A stretch of 64,000 bases of DNA from Mycobacterium gastri. GTDB lineage: Bacteria > Actinomycetota > Actinomycetes > Mycobacteriales > Mycobacteriaceae. Position numbers and translations under genes: made by a program. The stretch spans positions 1 through 64,000 of the forward strand of contig NZ_LQOX01000130.1 in the NCBI RefSeq assembly GCF_002102175.1, given 5' to 3'. Of the stretch, positions 9,231 to 18,253 are shown piece after piece; position 1 is the first letter of the stretch, and each line of letters begins with the position of its first letter. Below the pieces are notes generated by a model. It was not told the DNA's origin and did no database searches. It saw only the letters and a list, made by a program, of their open reading frames with translations.

Positions 9231-9422
9231 GTGCGGGTAAAGGTGGACCGTGACCGGTGTGAAGGCAACGCGGTGTGCTTGGGAATTGCACCGGATATCT
9301 TCGACCTGGACGACGAGGACTATGCCGTCGTGAAGCTCGACCCCATTCCGCCGGACCGAGAGGCCCTGGCCGAGCAGGCGATCGCCGAATGTCCGCGGGC
9401 CGCCCTGCTCCGCGAGGACTAG
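9231..9422 (+). CDS. fdxD: [3Fe-4S] ferredoxin FdxD
   Basis: A 63-residue ferredoxin, exactly the length of M. tuberculosis FdxD (Rv3503c). Cys10, Cys16 and Cys54 (CEGNAVC and ECP) form the C-x5-C...C-P pattern of single-cluster [3Fe-4S] ferredoxins that serve cytochromes P450. The start is GTG 9231. As the first gene rightward from the KstR site it plausibly supplies electrons to cholesterol-oxidising P450s, none of which is encoded in this window. Confidence 0.93.
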   Translation: MRVKVDRDRCEGNAVCLGIAPDIFDLDDEDYAVVKLDPIPPDREALAEQAIAECPRAALLRED

Positions 9423-9456
9423 GCGCCCAGAACCCCGAACTAGAGGTATTCATAAA

Positions 9457-10428
9457 TTGACTAGGGCCAACGGCCCGGCTTCCGCTGCGACCCCCACGCG
9501 GTCAGCATCCTCGCCGGGCACCAGCACCAACGCAATCGATCTGTCCGGAAAGGTCGCGGTGGTCACCGGCGCGGCCGCGGGACTGGGCCGCGCCGAGGCG
9601 GTGGGGCTGGCCAGGCTCGGCGCGGTCGTCGTGGTCAACGACATCGGCGCCGCCCTGGACAACTCGGACGTCATCGACGAGATGAGCAGCGCCGGCGCCA
9701 AAGCGGTCGCGGTGGCCGGCGACATCAGCCAGCGCGCAACCGCCGACGAACTCGTCGCCACCGCCGACGGGCTGGGCGGGCTGGACATCGTGGTCAACAA
9801 CGCCGGTATCACCCGCGACCGGATGTTGTTCAACATGTCCGACGAGGATTGGGACCAGGTCATCGCGGTGCACCTGCGCGGGCATTTCCTGCTCACCCGT
9901 AACGCGGCCACCTACTGGCGCGCGAAAGCCAAAGACACCCCGGACGGCTCGGTCTACGCCCGGCTGGTCAACACCTCCTCGGAGGCGGGGCTGGTCGGTC
10001 CCGCGGGGCAGGCCAACTACGGCGCGGCCAAGGCGGGCATCACCGCGCTCACCCTGTCCGCGGCGCGGGCGCTGGGCCGCTACGGCGTGCGCGCCAACGC
10101 GATCTGCCCGCGGGCCCGCACCGCAATGACCGCCGAGGTCTTCGGCGCCGAACCCGATATCGAAGGAGGCGGGATCGACCCGTTGTCGCCGGAGCACGTG
10201 GTCAGCCTGGTCCAGTTTCTGGCGTCGCCGGCGGCCGCGGAGGTCAACGGGCAACTGTTCATCGTCTACGGCCCGCAGGTGACGCTGGTGGCCGCGCCGA
10301 CGGTGGAGCGGCGCTTCAGCGCGGACGGCTCGGCGTGGGAGCCCGCCCAGCTGAGTGACACATTGCGGGACTACTTTGCTGGCCGGGCTCCGGACCGCAG
10401 TTTTTCGGCTACCGGTCTGATGGCATAG
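9457..10428 (+). CDS. hsd4A: Steroid/hydroxyacyl-CoA short-chain dehydrogenase Hsd4A
   Basis: A 323-residue SDR (Rv3502c has 317). The nucleotide-binding TGAAAGLG lies near residues 37-44, NNAG near 113, the catalytic Ser in NTSSEAG and YGAAK near 188. In the family this enzyme is a 17-beta-hydroxysteroid and 3-hydroxyacyl-CoA dehydrogenase of cholesterol side-chain breakdown. The start is a TTG at 9457 preceded by AGAGGT; no better start is visible. It follows fdxD by 34 bases and is followed by a strong hairpin. Confidence 0.9.
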   Translation: MTRANGPASAATPTRSASSPGTSTNAIDLSGKVAVVTGAAAGLGRAEAVGLARLGAVVVVNDIGAALDNSDVIDEMSSAGAKAVAVAGDISQRATADELVATADGLGGLDIVVNNAGITRDRMLFNMSDEDWDQVIAVHLRGHFLLTRNAATYWRAKAKDTPDGSVYARLVNTSSEAGLVGPAGQANYGAAKAGITALTLSAARALGRYGVRANAICPRARTAMTAEVFGAEPDIEGGGIDPLSPEHVVSLVQFLASPAAAEVNGQLFIVYGPQVTLVAAPTVERRFSADGSAWEPAQLSDTLRDYFAGRAPDRSFSATGLMA

Positions 10429-10430
10429 TA

Positions 10431-10467
10431 GGGGCCCGACGACGGGCCGGGGGGCTTGTCGGGCCCC
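10431..10467 (+). terminator. Hairpin terminator-like element after hsd4A
   Basis: GGGGCCCGAC (10431-10440) and its perfect complement GTCGGGCCCC (10458-10467) form a 10-bp GC stem starting 2 bases after the hsd4A stop. There is no U-tract, which is common for mycobacterial terminator-like hairpins, so termination may be partial. Confidence 0.6.
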
Positions 10468-10556
10468 GCGGCCACAGCTAGAACCTGTGTCAGAATGACC
10501 GCTCGAGAAAGGGTTTAACCAGCCAAACTAACGCAGGTTATGCAAAGTGCTGTTCA

Positions 10557-10587
10557 TTGACACGGCGAAGTCGTTCTGGGTTAATAT
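10557..10587 (+). promoter_or_regulatory. Predicted sigma-A-type promoter for the mce4 operon
   Basis: A perfect -35 hexamer TTGACA (10557-10562) and a -10-like TAATAT (10582-10587) are separated by 19 bases, or by 18 if TTAATA is used. They lie about 90 bases before yrbE4A and after the hsd4A hairpin. No KstR-type palindrome was seen next to it, so this promoter could give KstR-independent transcription of the transporter. Confidence 0.55.
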
Positions 10588-10674
10588 GAGCCGGCTCACA
10601 CGGAGTCGCGTCCGAACCCTGGTCGGGCTCAGGGGAACCACCGGCTTCGCCGCCTAGCAGACGGGGGGACCAGG

Positions 10675-11439
10675 TTGATTCAACAGCTTGCGGTTCCGGC
10701 CCGGGCCGTCGGCGGGTTCTTCGAAATGGCGATCGGTACCGCCCGCGCTGCTTTCCGGCGTCCGTTTCAGTTCCGCGAGTTCCTCGATCAGACCTGGATG
10801 ATTGCCCGGGTATCACTGGTCCCCACCCTGCTGGTCTCCATCCCGTTCACGGTCCTGGTGGCCTTCACCCTCAACATCCTGCTGCGTGAGATCGGTGCGG
10901 CCGACCTCTCCGGCGCCGGAACGGCATTCGGCACCATCACCCAGCTGGGCCCGGTGGTGACGGTGCTGGTGGTCGCCGGCGCCGGCGCTACCGCAATCTG
11001 CGCCGACCTGGGCGCCCGCACCATCCGCGAGGAGATCGACGCGATGCGGGTGCTGGGCATCGACCCGATCCAACGCCTGGTCGTGCCAAGGGTTTTGGCG
11101 TCGACGCTGGTCGCGTTGCTGCTCAACGGACTGGTGTGCGCCATCGGTTTGTCCGGCGGCTACGTGTTCTCCGTCTTCCTGCAGGGGGTCAACCCCGGTG
11201 CTTTCATCAACGGGCTGACCGTGCTGACCGGTCTGCGCGAGTTGATCCTGGCCGAAGTCAAAGCGCTGCTGTTCGGCGTGATGGCCGGGCTGGTCGGCTG
11301 TTACCGTGGCCTGACCGTCAAGGGCGGGCCCAAGGGCGTCGGCAACGCGGTCAACGAAACCGTCGTCTACGCGTTCATCTGCCTGTTCGTGATCAACGTG
11401 GTGATGACGGCCATCGGCGTACGAATCTCGGCGAAGTAA
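10675..11439 (+). CDS. yrbE4A: Mce4 transporter permease YrbE4A
   Basis: A 254-residue MlaE-type permease, exactly the length of M. tuberculosis YrbE4A. Several hydrophobic segments are visible, plus the conserved cytoplasmic EEIDAMRVLGIDPIQRLVVPR segment near residues 118-138 that couples to the MceG ATPase. The start is TTG 10675 (MIQQLAVPARAVGG), giving the family length. With YrbE4B it forms the membrane channel of the Mce4 cholesterol importer in the inner membrane. Confidence 0.95.
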   Translation: MIQQLAVPARAVGGFFEMAIGTARAAFRRPFQFREFLDQTWMIARVSLVPTLLVSIPFTVLVAFTLNILLREIGAADLSGAGTAFGTITQLGPVVTVLVVAGAGATAICADLGARTIREEIDAMRVLGIDPIQRLVVPRVLASTLVALLLNGLVCAIGLSGGYVFSVFLQGVNPGAFINGLTVLTGLRELILAEVKALLFGVMAGLVGCYRGLTVKGGPKGVGNAVNETVVYAFICLFVINVVMTAIGVRISAK

Positions 11440-11473
11440 CACATGAAGGAAAGCAAGCGATGGTGATGAAGCG

Positions 11474-12316
11474 ATGAGCTACGACGTCACTATCCGCTTC
11501 CGCCGATTAATGTCCCGGCTGCAGGAGCCGGTCGACAGTTTCGGCGAGCAGGCGCTGTTCTACGGCGAAACCGTGCGCTACATCCCCAACGCCATCACGC
11601 GATACCGCAAGGAGACCATTCGGCTGGTCGCCGAGATGACCCTGGGTGCCGGCGCGCTCGTCATGATCGGCGGCACGGTCGGGGTCGCGGCCTTCCTGAC
11701 CCTGGCGTCCGGCGGCGTCATCGCGGTGCAGGGCTACTCGTCGCTGGGCGACATCGGGATCGAGGCGCTCACCGGATTCCTGTCGGCGTTTTTGAACGTG
11801 CGCGTCGTCGCGCCGGTGATCGCCGGCATCGCCCTGGCGGCCACCATCGGCGCCGGCGCCACCGCCCAGCTGGGCGCCATGCGGGTGTCCGAGGAGATTG
11901 ACGCGGTCGAATGCATGGCCGTCCACTCGGTGTCGTACCTGGTGTCGACCCGGTTGATCGCCGGCCTGGTCGCCATCGTCCCGCTGTATTCCCTGTCGGT
12001 GCTGGCCGCGTTCTTCGCCGCCCGGTTCACCACGGTGTTCATCAACGGGCAGTCCAAAGGCCTCTACGACCACTACTTCAACACCTTCCTTATTCCGTCC
12101 GACCTGCTGTGGTCGTTCCTGCAGGCGATCGTGATGTCCATCGCGGTGATGCTGGTGCATACCTATTACGGCTACAACGCCAGCGGTGGATCGGTCGGCG
12201 TCGGCATTGCGGTCGGCCAGGCGGTGCGGACTTCACTGATCGTCGTCGTGGTGATTACCCTGTTCATCTCGCTCGCCGTCTACGGAGCGTCCGGCAACTT
12301 CAATCTCTCGGGATAA
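11474..12316 (+). CDS. yrbE4B: Mce4 transporter permease YrbE4B
   Basis: A 280-residue permease, the same length as its M. tuberculosis counterpart. It has the MlaE-family helices and the coupling segment SEEIDAVECMAVHSVSYLVSTR near residues 138-159. It pairs with YrbE4A as the second half of the Mce4 membrane domain. It is 34 bases from yrbE4A and 4 bases from mce4A, so it lies within a tightly packed operon. Confidence 0.95.
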   Translation: MSYDVTIRFRRLMSRLQEPVDSFGEQALFYGETVRYIPNAITRYRKETIRLVAEMTLGAGALVMIGGTVGVAAFLTLASGGVIAVQGYSSLGDIGIEALTGFLSAFLNVRVVAPVIAGIALAATIGAGATAQLGAMRVSEEIDAVECMAVHSVSYLVSTRLIAGLVAIVPLYSLSVLAAFFAARFTTVFINGQSKGLYDHYFNTFLIPSDLLWSFLQAIVMSIAVMLVHTYYGYNASGGSVGVGIAVGQAVRTSLIVVVVITLFISLAVYGASGNFNLSG

Positions 12317-12320
12317 CACC

Positions 12321-13526
12321 ATGGCAGCAGACGGATCTCGACGCACCGCGGCGCGGGTCGCGGCGGCACTGCTGTCCGGCCTGCTGGTGGCGTCGGCCGT
12401 TGTGACCTACCTGTCCTACACCGCGGCCTTTACCTCGACAGACACCGTCACCGTCTCCGCGCCGCGGGCCGGGCTGGTGATGGAGGAGGGCGCCAAGGTC
12501 AAGTTCCGCGGGGTCCAGGTCGGCACCGTCGAGGACATCACCTACAGCGGCGACCAGGCCCGGCTGAAGCTGGCCATCAGAAGTGGCGAGATGCACTTCA
12601 TCCCGTCCAACGCGACGGTGCACATCGCCGGCAACACCATCTTCGGCGCCAAGTCGGTGGAGTTCGAACCGCCCAAGACGGCGCCGTCGCCCACGCCGCT
12701 GCGGCCCAATGCGCATGTCGAGGCACCCCAGGTGCAGCTGGAGGTCAACACGCTGTTCCAGTCACTCATCGACCTGCTGCACAAGATCGACCCGGTCGAA
12801 ACGAACGGAACGCTGAGCGCGCTGTCCGAAGGCCTGCGCGGCCACGGCGACGACCTGGGCGCGCTGCTGGCCGGGCTGAATACGCTGACGCGCCAAGCAA
12901 ATCCGAAGCTTCTCGCGCTGCAGGAGGATTTCCGCAAGGCGGGCATCGTGACCAACGTCTACGCCGACGCCGCCCCCGACCTCAACACCGTGTTCGATAG
13001 CCTGCCGACGATCAATAAGACCCTCGTCGACCAGCAGAACAACCTCAACACCACGCTGCTGGCCACCATCGGCCTGGCCAACAACGCCTACGAGACGCTC
13101 GAGCCCGCCGAGCAGAACTTCATCGACGCCATCAACCGGTTGCGGGCCCCGCTGAAGGTGGCTGCCGACTACTCGCCGGAATTCGGCTGTCTGTTCAAGG
13201 GAATCGGCCGCGGTATCAAGGAGTTCGCCCCGCTGATCGGGGTCCGCAAGGCGGGCCTGTTCACCTCGTCGAACTTCGTGCTGGGCGCGCCGAGCTACAC
13301 CTACCCGGAGAGCCTGCCGATCGTCAACGGCTCCGGCGGGCCGAACTGCCGCGCGTTGCCCGACATCCCGACCAAGCAGAACGGCGGGTCGTTCTACCGC
13401 GCGCCGTTCCTGGTCACCGACAACGCCTACATCCCGTACGAGCCGTTCACCGAGGTACAGGTTGACGCGCCGTCGACGTTACAGTTCTTGTTCCACGGCG
13501 CCTTCGCGGAACGGGACGACTTCTGA
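12321..13526 (+). CDS. mce4A: Mce-family substrate-binding protein Mce4A
   Basis: A 401-residue Mce protein (400 in M. tuberculosis). An N-terminal membrane anchor occupies residues about 12-37. It is followed by the MCE/MlaD beta-barrel domain (RAGLVMEEGAKVKFRGVQVGTV near residues 50-72) and a helical Mce-core domain. In the Mce4 complex it is one of six subunits (A-F) that assemble a tunnel across the periplasm for cholesterol. Its TGA overlaps the mce4B ATG by one base, giving translational coupling. Confidence 0.95.
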   Translation: MAADGSRRTAARVAAALLSGLLVASAVVTYLSYTAAFTSTDTVTVSAPRAGLVMEEGAKVKFRGVQVGTVEDITYSGDQARLKLAIRSGEMHFIPSNATVHIAGNTIFGAKSVEFEPPKTAPSPTPLRPNAHVEAPQVQLEVNTLFQSLIDLLHKIDPVETNGTLSALSEGLRGHGDDLGALLAGLNTLTRQANPKLLALQEDFRKAGIVTNVYADAAPDLNTVFDSLPTINKTLVDQQNNLNTTLLATIGLANNAYETLEPAEQNFIDAINRLRAPLKVAADYSPEFGCLFKGIGRGIKEFAPLIGVRKAGLFTSSNFVLGAPSYTYPESLPIVNGSGGPNCRALPDIPTKQNGGSFYRAPFLVTDNAYIPYEPFTEVQVDAPSTLQFLFHGAFAERDDF

Positions 13527-14578
13527 TGGCGGGCGGGGGGATGCCGTCGCGTCGCTCGATGGTGATCAAAGTCAGCATCTTCGCACTGGCCATGTTGCTG
13601 GTGGCCGCGGCGCTGGTGGTGGTGTTCGGCGACTTCCGGTTCGGCCCCACCAACGTCTACCACGCCACCTTCACCAACGCGTCGCGGTTGAAGTCCGGCC
13701 AGAAGGTGCGCATCGCGGGGGTGCCGGTCGGCTCGGTCAAGGCAGTCAAGCTCAACCCGGATAACACCGCCGACGTGGCATTCGCGGTTGACCGGAGCTA
13801 CACGCTGTACTCGTCCACGCGTGCGGTGATCCGGTACGAAAACCTGGTCGGCGACCGGTACCTGGAGATCACCTCCGGCCCCGGAGAACTGCGCAAGCTG
13901 CCGCCGGGCGGCACCATCAACGCCCAGCACACCCAACCGGCGCTGGACCTCGATGCGCTGCTGGGCGGGCTACGGCCAGTGCTCAAGGGCTTCGACGCGG
14001 ACAAGGTCAACACGATCACCAGCGCGGTCATCGAGTTGCTGCAGGGCCAGGGCGGCGCATTGTCCGACGTGCTCGCCGAAACCAGCGCATTTTCGACGGC
14101 TCTGGGCCGACGCGACCAGCTGATCGGCGACGCGATCACCAACCTCAACGCGGTGCTGGCGACCGTCGACCAGAGGAGCGCGCAGTTCTCCGCCAGTGTC
14201 GACCAGCTGCAACAGCTGATCACCGGGCTGGCTAACAACAAGGACGCGGTTGCCGGCGCGATCCCGCCGCTGGCCTCGACGACGACCGATCTCACCGACC
14301 TGTTGAGAAATTCGCGTCGGCCGTTGCAGGGCATCCTGGAAAACACCCGGCCGCTGGCCACCGAGCTCGACGACCGCAAGGCCGAGATCAACAACGACAT
14401 CGAGCAGCTGGGCGAGGACTACCTGCGGTTGGCCGCGCTCGGTTCCTACGGGGCGTTCTTCAACATCTACTTCTGCACCGTGACGATCAAGATCAACGGT
14501 CCGGCCGGCAGCGACATCCTGATCCCGATGGGCGGCCAGCCGGATCCCAGCAAGGGAAGGTGCGCCTTTGCAAAATAA
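13526..14578 (+). CDS. mce4B: Mce-family protein Mce4B
   Basis: A 350-residue protein, identical in length to M. tuberculosis Mce4B. The membrane anchor is at residues about 12-36 (MVIKVSIFALAML...), and the MCE domain includes NASRLKSGQKVRIAGVPVGS near 51-70. A long predominantly helical C-terminal part follows and ends in a cysteine-containing stretch. It forms one of six strands of the Mce4 needle. It overlaps mce4A by 1 base and mce4C by 11 bases. Confidence 0.95.
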   Translation: MAGGGMPSRRSMVIKVSIFALAMLLVAAALVVVFGDFRFGPTNVYHATFTNASRLKSGQKVRIAGVPVGSVKAVKLNPDNTADVAFAVDRSYTLYSSTRAVIRYENLVGDRYLEITSGPGELRKLPPGGTINAQHTQPALDLDALLGGLRPVLKGFDADKVNTITSAVIELLQGQGGALSDVLAETSAFSTALGRRDQLIGDAITNLNAVLATVDQRSAQFSASVDQLQQLITGLANNKDAVAGAIPPLASTTTDLTDLLRNSRRPLQGILENTRPLATELDDRKAEINNDIEQLGEDYLRLAALGSYGAFFNIYFCTVTIKINGPAGSDILIPMGGQPDPSKGRCAFAK

Positions 14579-15683
14579 CGAGCCAAATAACGAGAAGCAA
14601 AATAACGAGCCAAATAACGAGAAGCCAAGCAGTAAACGCGATCGCGATCCGCTGCGCACCGGCATCTTCGGCGTGGTGCTGGTGGTCTGCGTCGTGCTGA
14701 TCGCATTCGGCTACGCCGGGCTGCCCTTCATTCCCCAGGGCAAGACCTACGACGCCTACTTCACCGATGCGGGCGGCATTACGCCCGGTAACGCCGTCTA
14801 CGTCTCGGGTTTCAAGGTGGGCAAGGTCTCGGAGGTGAGCCTGGCCGGTGACAGCGCCAAGATCACCTTCAGCGTGGACCGCAAGGTCGTCGTCGGCGAC
14901 CAGTCGCTGGCCGCGATCCGGACCGACACCATCCTGGGCGAGCGGTCCATCTCGGTGACCCCGGCCGGCAGCGGGCAGGCCACCACGATTCCGCTGAGCC
15001 GCACCACCACGCCCTACACACTCAACGGCGCTCTCGAGGACCTGGGCCGCAACGCCAACAACCTGAACAAGCCCCAGTTCGAGCAGGCGTTGAAGGTGCT
15101 CACCGAGTCGCTGCATGACGCCACGCCGCAGCTGCGCGGTGCGCTGGACGGCGTGACGTCGCTGTCGCGCACCCTGAACAGTCGCGACGAAGCGCTGCAG
15201 GGCCTGCTGGCGCACGCCAAGACGGTGACCGGGGTGTTGTCGCAGCGGGCCGCGCAGGTCAAAAAGCTGATCGATGACGGCAACCAGCTGTTCGCCGCGC
15301 TCGACGAGCGCCGTGCCGCGCTGGGCGCGCTCATCTCCGGCATCGACGACGTCTCGGCGCAGATTTCCGGCTTCGTCGCCGACAACCGCCGAGAGTTCGG
15401 CCCGGCGCTGGGCAAGCTCAACCAGGTGCTGAGCAACCTCAACGAGCGCCGCGACTACATCACCGAAGCCCTCAAGCGGCTGCCCGCCTACGCGACCACG
15501 CTGGGCGAGGTCGTCGGATCCGGACCGGGATTCAACGTCAACGTCTTCAGTGCGATTCCGGCGCCGCTGATGGCCATGGTGTTCGATATGGTCTACCAGC
15601 CCGGCAAACTGCCGGACAGCTTCGCCGACTATCTGCGCGGGCTCATCCAGGAACGCTGGGTCATCAGGCCGAAGTCACCATGA
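14568..15683 (+). CDS. mce4C: Mce-family protein Mce4C with duplicated N-terminal peptide
   Basis: A 371-residue protein (357 in M. tuberculosis). A cytoplasmic N-terminus comes first, then a membrane anchor near residues 30-54, and the MCE domain with DAGGITPGNAVYVSGFKVGK near 66-85. The start TTG 14568 overlaps mce4B by 11 bases. Residues 2-19 are two perfect copies of QNNEPNNEK encoded by a 27-bp tandem duplication. This accounts for most of the extra length and is unusually rich in Asn, Glu and A+T for this operon. The rest of the gene is ordinary. Confidence 0.93.
   Translation: MQNNEPNNEKQNNEPNNEKPSSKRDRDPLRTGIFGVVLVVCVVLIAFGYAGLPFIPQGKTYDAYFTDAGGITPGNAVYVSGFKVGKVSEVSLAGDSAKITFSVDRKVVVGDQSLAAIRTDTILGERSISVTPAGSGQATTIPLSRTTTPYTLNGALEDLGRNANNLNKPQFEQALKVLTESLHDATPQLRGALDGVTSLSRTLNSRDEALQGLLAHAKTVTGVLSQRAAQVKKLIDDGNQLFAALDERRAALGALISGIDDVSAQISGFVADNRREFGPALGKLNQVLSNLNERRDYITEALKRLPAYATTLGEVVGSGPGFNVNVFSAIPAPLMAMVFDMVYQPGKLPDSFADYLRGLIQERWVIRPKSP
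14571..14624 (+). repeat. Perfect 27-bp tandem duplication in the 5' end of mce4C
   Basis: Bases 14571-14597 and 14598-14624 are identical 27-mers, each encoding QNNEPNNEK. Each unit itself contains two near-copies of AAATAACGAG. The block is AT-rich against a GC-rich background, and being 27 long it keeps the frame. Confidence 0.95.
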
Positions 15684-17086
15684 CGACCGCCATGCAGCGA
15701 CGTTTCGGCCGCCGGGGAGTACGGACCGCAACCATCATCGCGTTGGTCGCGGTGCTGGTGGGCGGTGTCTACGTGCTGGCTTCGATGGGCGGCAACGGCC
15801 GCAAGATCGTCGCGTACTTCACCTCCGCCGTCGGGCTCTACCCCGGCGACGAGGTCCGCATCCTCGGAGTTCCGGTCGGGACCGTGGACACGATCGAGCC
15901 GCGGCCGTCCGACGTCAAGATCACCATGTCGGTGTCCGATGGCGTCAAGATTCCCCGCGACGCCCAGGCCGTCATCATGTCGCCAAACCTGGTGGCGGCG
16001 CGGTTCATTCAGCTCACTCCCGCATACACCGGCGGCGCGGTGCTGCCCGACGGCGCCAGCATCGAGCTGTCCCGCACCGCGGTCCCGGTGGAGTGGGACG
16101 AGGTCAAGGAAGCATTGACCCAACTGTCGGTCACGCTCAGTCCGGCGGCGGGCGAGCTGCAGGGGCCGCTGGGCGCGGCGATCGACCAGGCCGCAAGCAC
16201 CCTCGACGGCAACGGGGACTCGTTTCACAAGGCGCTGCAAGAGCTTTCGCAAGTGGCCGGGCGCCTGGGGGATTCGCGCAGCGACATTTTCAGCACGGTC
16301 AAGAACCTGCAGGTGCTGGTCGACGCGCTGTCGCAGAGCAACGAACAGATCGTGCAGTTCGCCGGGCACGTGGCCTCGGTGTCACAGGTGCTCGCCGACA
16401 GCTCACGCAACCTCGACCACACCCTGGGCACGCTCAATCAGGCGCTCTCCGATATCCGGGGCTTTCTGCACGAGAACAACTCGACGCTGATCGAAACGGT
16501 CAGCCAGCTGGGCGACCTCACCCAGACCTTGAGTAACCAGAGCGACAACCTCGAGCAGGTGTTGCACGTGGCGGGTCCCGGTATCGCCAACTTCTACAAC
16601 ATCTACGACCCCGCGCAGGGCACCCTGAACGGTCTGCTGTCGATACCCAACTTCGCCAACCCCGTGCAATTCATCTGCGGCGGCTCCTTCGACACCCCTG
16701 CGGGAACTTCGGGACCCGACTACTACCGGCGCGCCGAATTGTGCCGGGAGCGCTTGGGCCCGGTGCTGCGCCGGCTAACGGCGAACTATCCGCCGATCAT
16801 GTTCCACCCGCTCAACACGATCACGGCCTACAAAGGCCAGGTCATCTACGACACCCCGGCCACCCAGGCCAAGGCCGAGACGCCGGTTCCGGAGTTGACC
16901 TGGATTCCGGCCAAGCCGGTGACACAGCCCGCGCCGGGCAACAGCACGGACCTGCAGAGCCTGCTTGTTCCGCAAGCGCCGGGCCCCCCGCCCGGGTACG
17001 GCCCGCTGCCGGGGCCACCGCCTGCTCCGGCTGCCTCCCCGGCGCCCGCGGCACCGCTTCCTGCCGAGCAGGGGGCCGGCCAATGA
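15680..17086 (+). CDS. mce4D: Mce-family protein Mce4D
   Basis: A 468-residue Mce protein (451 in M. tuberculosis). A membrane anchor lies near residues 13-32. The MCE domain carries SAVGLYPGDEVRILGVPVGT near 49-68, and a long helical region extends to about residue 330. The C-terminal tail from about residue 420 is rich in Pro and Ala (PGPPPGYGPLPGPPPAP). It overlaps mce4C by 4 bases (ATGA) and mce4E by 4 bases. It acts in the periplasmic Mce4 hexamer. Confidence 0.95.
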   Translation: MTTAMQRRFGRRGVRTATIIALVAVLVGGVYVLASMGGNGRKIVAYFTSAVGLYPGDEVRILGVPVGTVDTIEPRPSDVKITMSVSDGVKIPRDAQAVIMSPNLVAARFIQLTPAYTGGAVLPDGASIELSRTAVPVEWDEVKEALTQLSVTLSPAAGELQGPLGAAIDQAASTLDGNGDSFHKALQELSQVAGRLGDSRSDIFSTVKNLQVLVDALSQSNEQIVQFAGHVASVSQVLADSSRNLDHTLGTLNQALSDIRGFLHENNSTLIETVSQLGDLTQTLSNQSDNLEQVLHVAGPGIANFYNIYDPAQGTLNGLLSIPNFANPVQFICGGSFDTPAGTSGPDYYRRAELCRERLGPVLRRLTANYPPIMFHPLNTITAYKGQVIYDTPATQAKAETPVPELTWIPAKPVTQPAPGNSTDLQSLLVPQAPGPPPGYGPLPGPPPAPAASPAPAAPLPAEQGAGQ

Positions 17087-18243
17087 GACGAATCATGTTG
17101 CGCGCCGGTGTGTTTGCAGCGGGCAGCACGCTGCTCGCCGGTTGTCAGTACGGCGGGCTGAACTCGCTTCCGTTGCCCGGGACCGCCGGTCACGGCGACG
17201 GCGCATACACGATCACCGCCGAGCTGCCCGACGTGGCCACGCTGCCGCAGAACTCACCGGTGATGGTCGACGACGTCACCGTCGGCAGTGTCGCCGGCAT
17301 CGAAGCCATGCAGCGGCCCGACGGGTCCTTTTATGCCGCAGTGAAATTGGCGCTGGACAAGCAGGTAGTGCTGCCGTGCAACTCGACCGCCAAGGTCGCC
17401 CAGACGTCGCTGCTGGGTTCGATGCACATCGACCTGGCGCGTCCGGACGACCAACCGACCGGCAAGTTGAGCGACCCTGACTGCCCGCCCATTCCGGAGT
17501 CGCGCACCGGCCGCGCGCCCACCACCGAGGAGGTGTTCTCCGCGCTCGGGGTGGTGGTCAACAAGGGCAATGTCGGTGCGCTGGAGGAGATCACCGATGA
17601 GACCTTTCAAGCCGTGGCGGGACGGGCGGGCCAGTTCAAAGATCTGATCCCCGGGCTTGCGGAGTTGACGGCCGGACTCAACAAGCAGGTCAACGACATC
17701 ATCAACGCGGTCGACGGGCTGAACCGATTCGCGGCCATCCTGGCGCGGGACAAGGACAACCTGGGCCGGGCGCTGGACACCCTGCCCGACGCGCTTCGGG
17801 TGCTCAACAAGAACCGCGCCAGCATCGTCGAGGCGTTCGCCGCGCTGAAAAAGCTGGCCATGGTCACCTCGCACGTGCTGTCCAAGACCAAGACCGACTT
17901 CGCCGCAGACCTGAAAGACCTGTACTCGGTCGTGAAGGCGATCAACGACAACCGTAAGGAGTTCGTCACTTCGCAGCAGCTGCTGCTGACCTTCCCGTTC
18001 CCCAACTTCGGCATCAAGCAGGCGGTGCGAGGCGACTATCTCAACGTGTTCACCACCTTCGACCTGACCCTGCGCCGAATCGGTGAGACGTTCTTCACCA
18101 CGTCGTATGCCCTCGACCCGAACATGGCGCACCTGGACGAGGTCATCAACCCGCCCGACTTCTTGACCGGGGAAATGGCGAACCTGTCCGGACAGGCGGC
18201 CGACCCGTTCAAGATTCCGCCCGGCACGGCGGCAGGACAGTGA
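17083..18243 (+). CDS. mce4E: Mce-family lipoprotein Mce4E (LprN)
   Basis: A 386-residue protein (384 in M. tuberculosis). The N-terminus MRRIMLRAGVFAAGSTLLAGC has a typical lipobox, with Cys21 as the expected lipid-modified residue. The MCE domain follows with LPQNSPVMVDDVTVGSVAG near 53-71. Mce E subunits are the lipoprotein member of each Mce hexamer. The start at ATG 17083 overlaps the mce4D stop by 4 bases. Confidence 0.95.
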   Translation: MRRIMLRAGVFAAGSTLLAGCQYGGLNSLPLPGTAGHGDGAYTITAELPDVATLPQNSPVMVDDVTVGSVAGIEAMQRPDGSFYAAVKLALDKQVVLPCNSTAKVAQTSLLGSMHIDLARPDDQPTGKLSDPDCPPIPESRTGRAPTTEEVFSALGVVVNKGNVGALEEITDETFQAVAGRAGQFKDLIPGLAELTAGLNKQVNDIINAVDGLNRFAAILARDKDNLGRALDTLPDALRVLNKNRASIVEAFAALKKLAMVTSHVLSKTKTDFAADLKDLYSVVKAINDNRKEFVTSQQLLLTFPFPNFGIKQAVRGDYLNVFTTFDLTLRRIGETFFTTSYALDPNMAHLDEVINPPDFLTGEMANLSGQAADPFKIPPGTAAGQ

Positions 18244-18253
18244 GGACGGGCAG

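Noticed and set aside
10479..10545. AACCTGTGT...ACGCAGGTT as a KstR operator for mce4
   Set aside because: The arms are about 40 bases apart with a mismatch and do not fit TnnAACnnGTTnnA.
10813..11442. Open minus-strand frames across yrbE4A and other mce4 genes
   Set aside because: High-GC antisense frames with no motif, no ribosome site and full overlap with well-supported genes.
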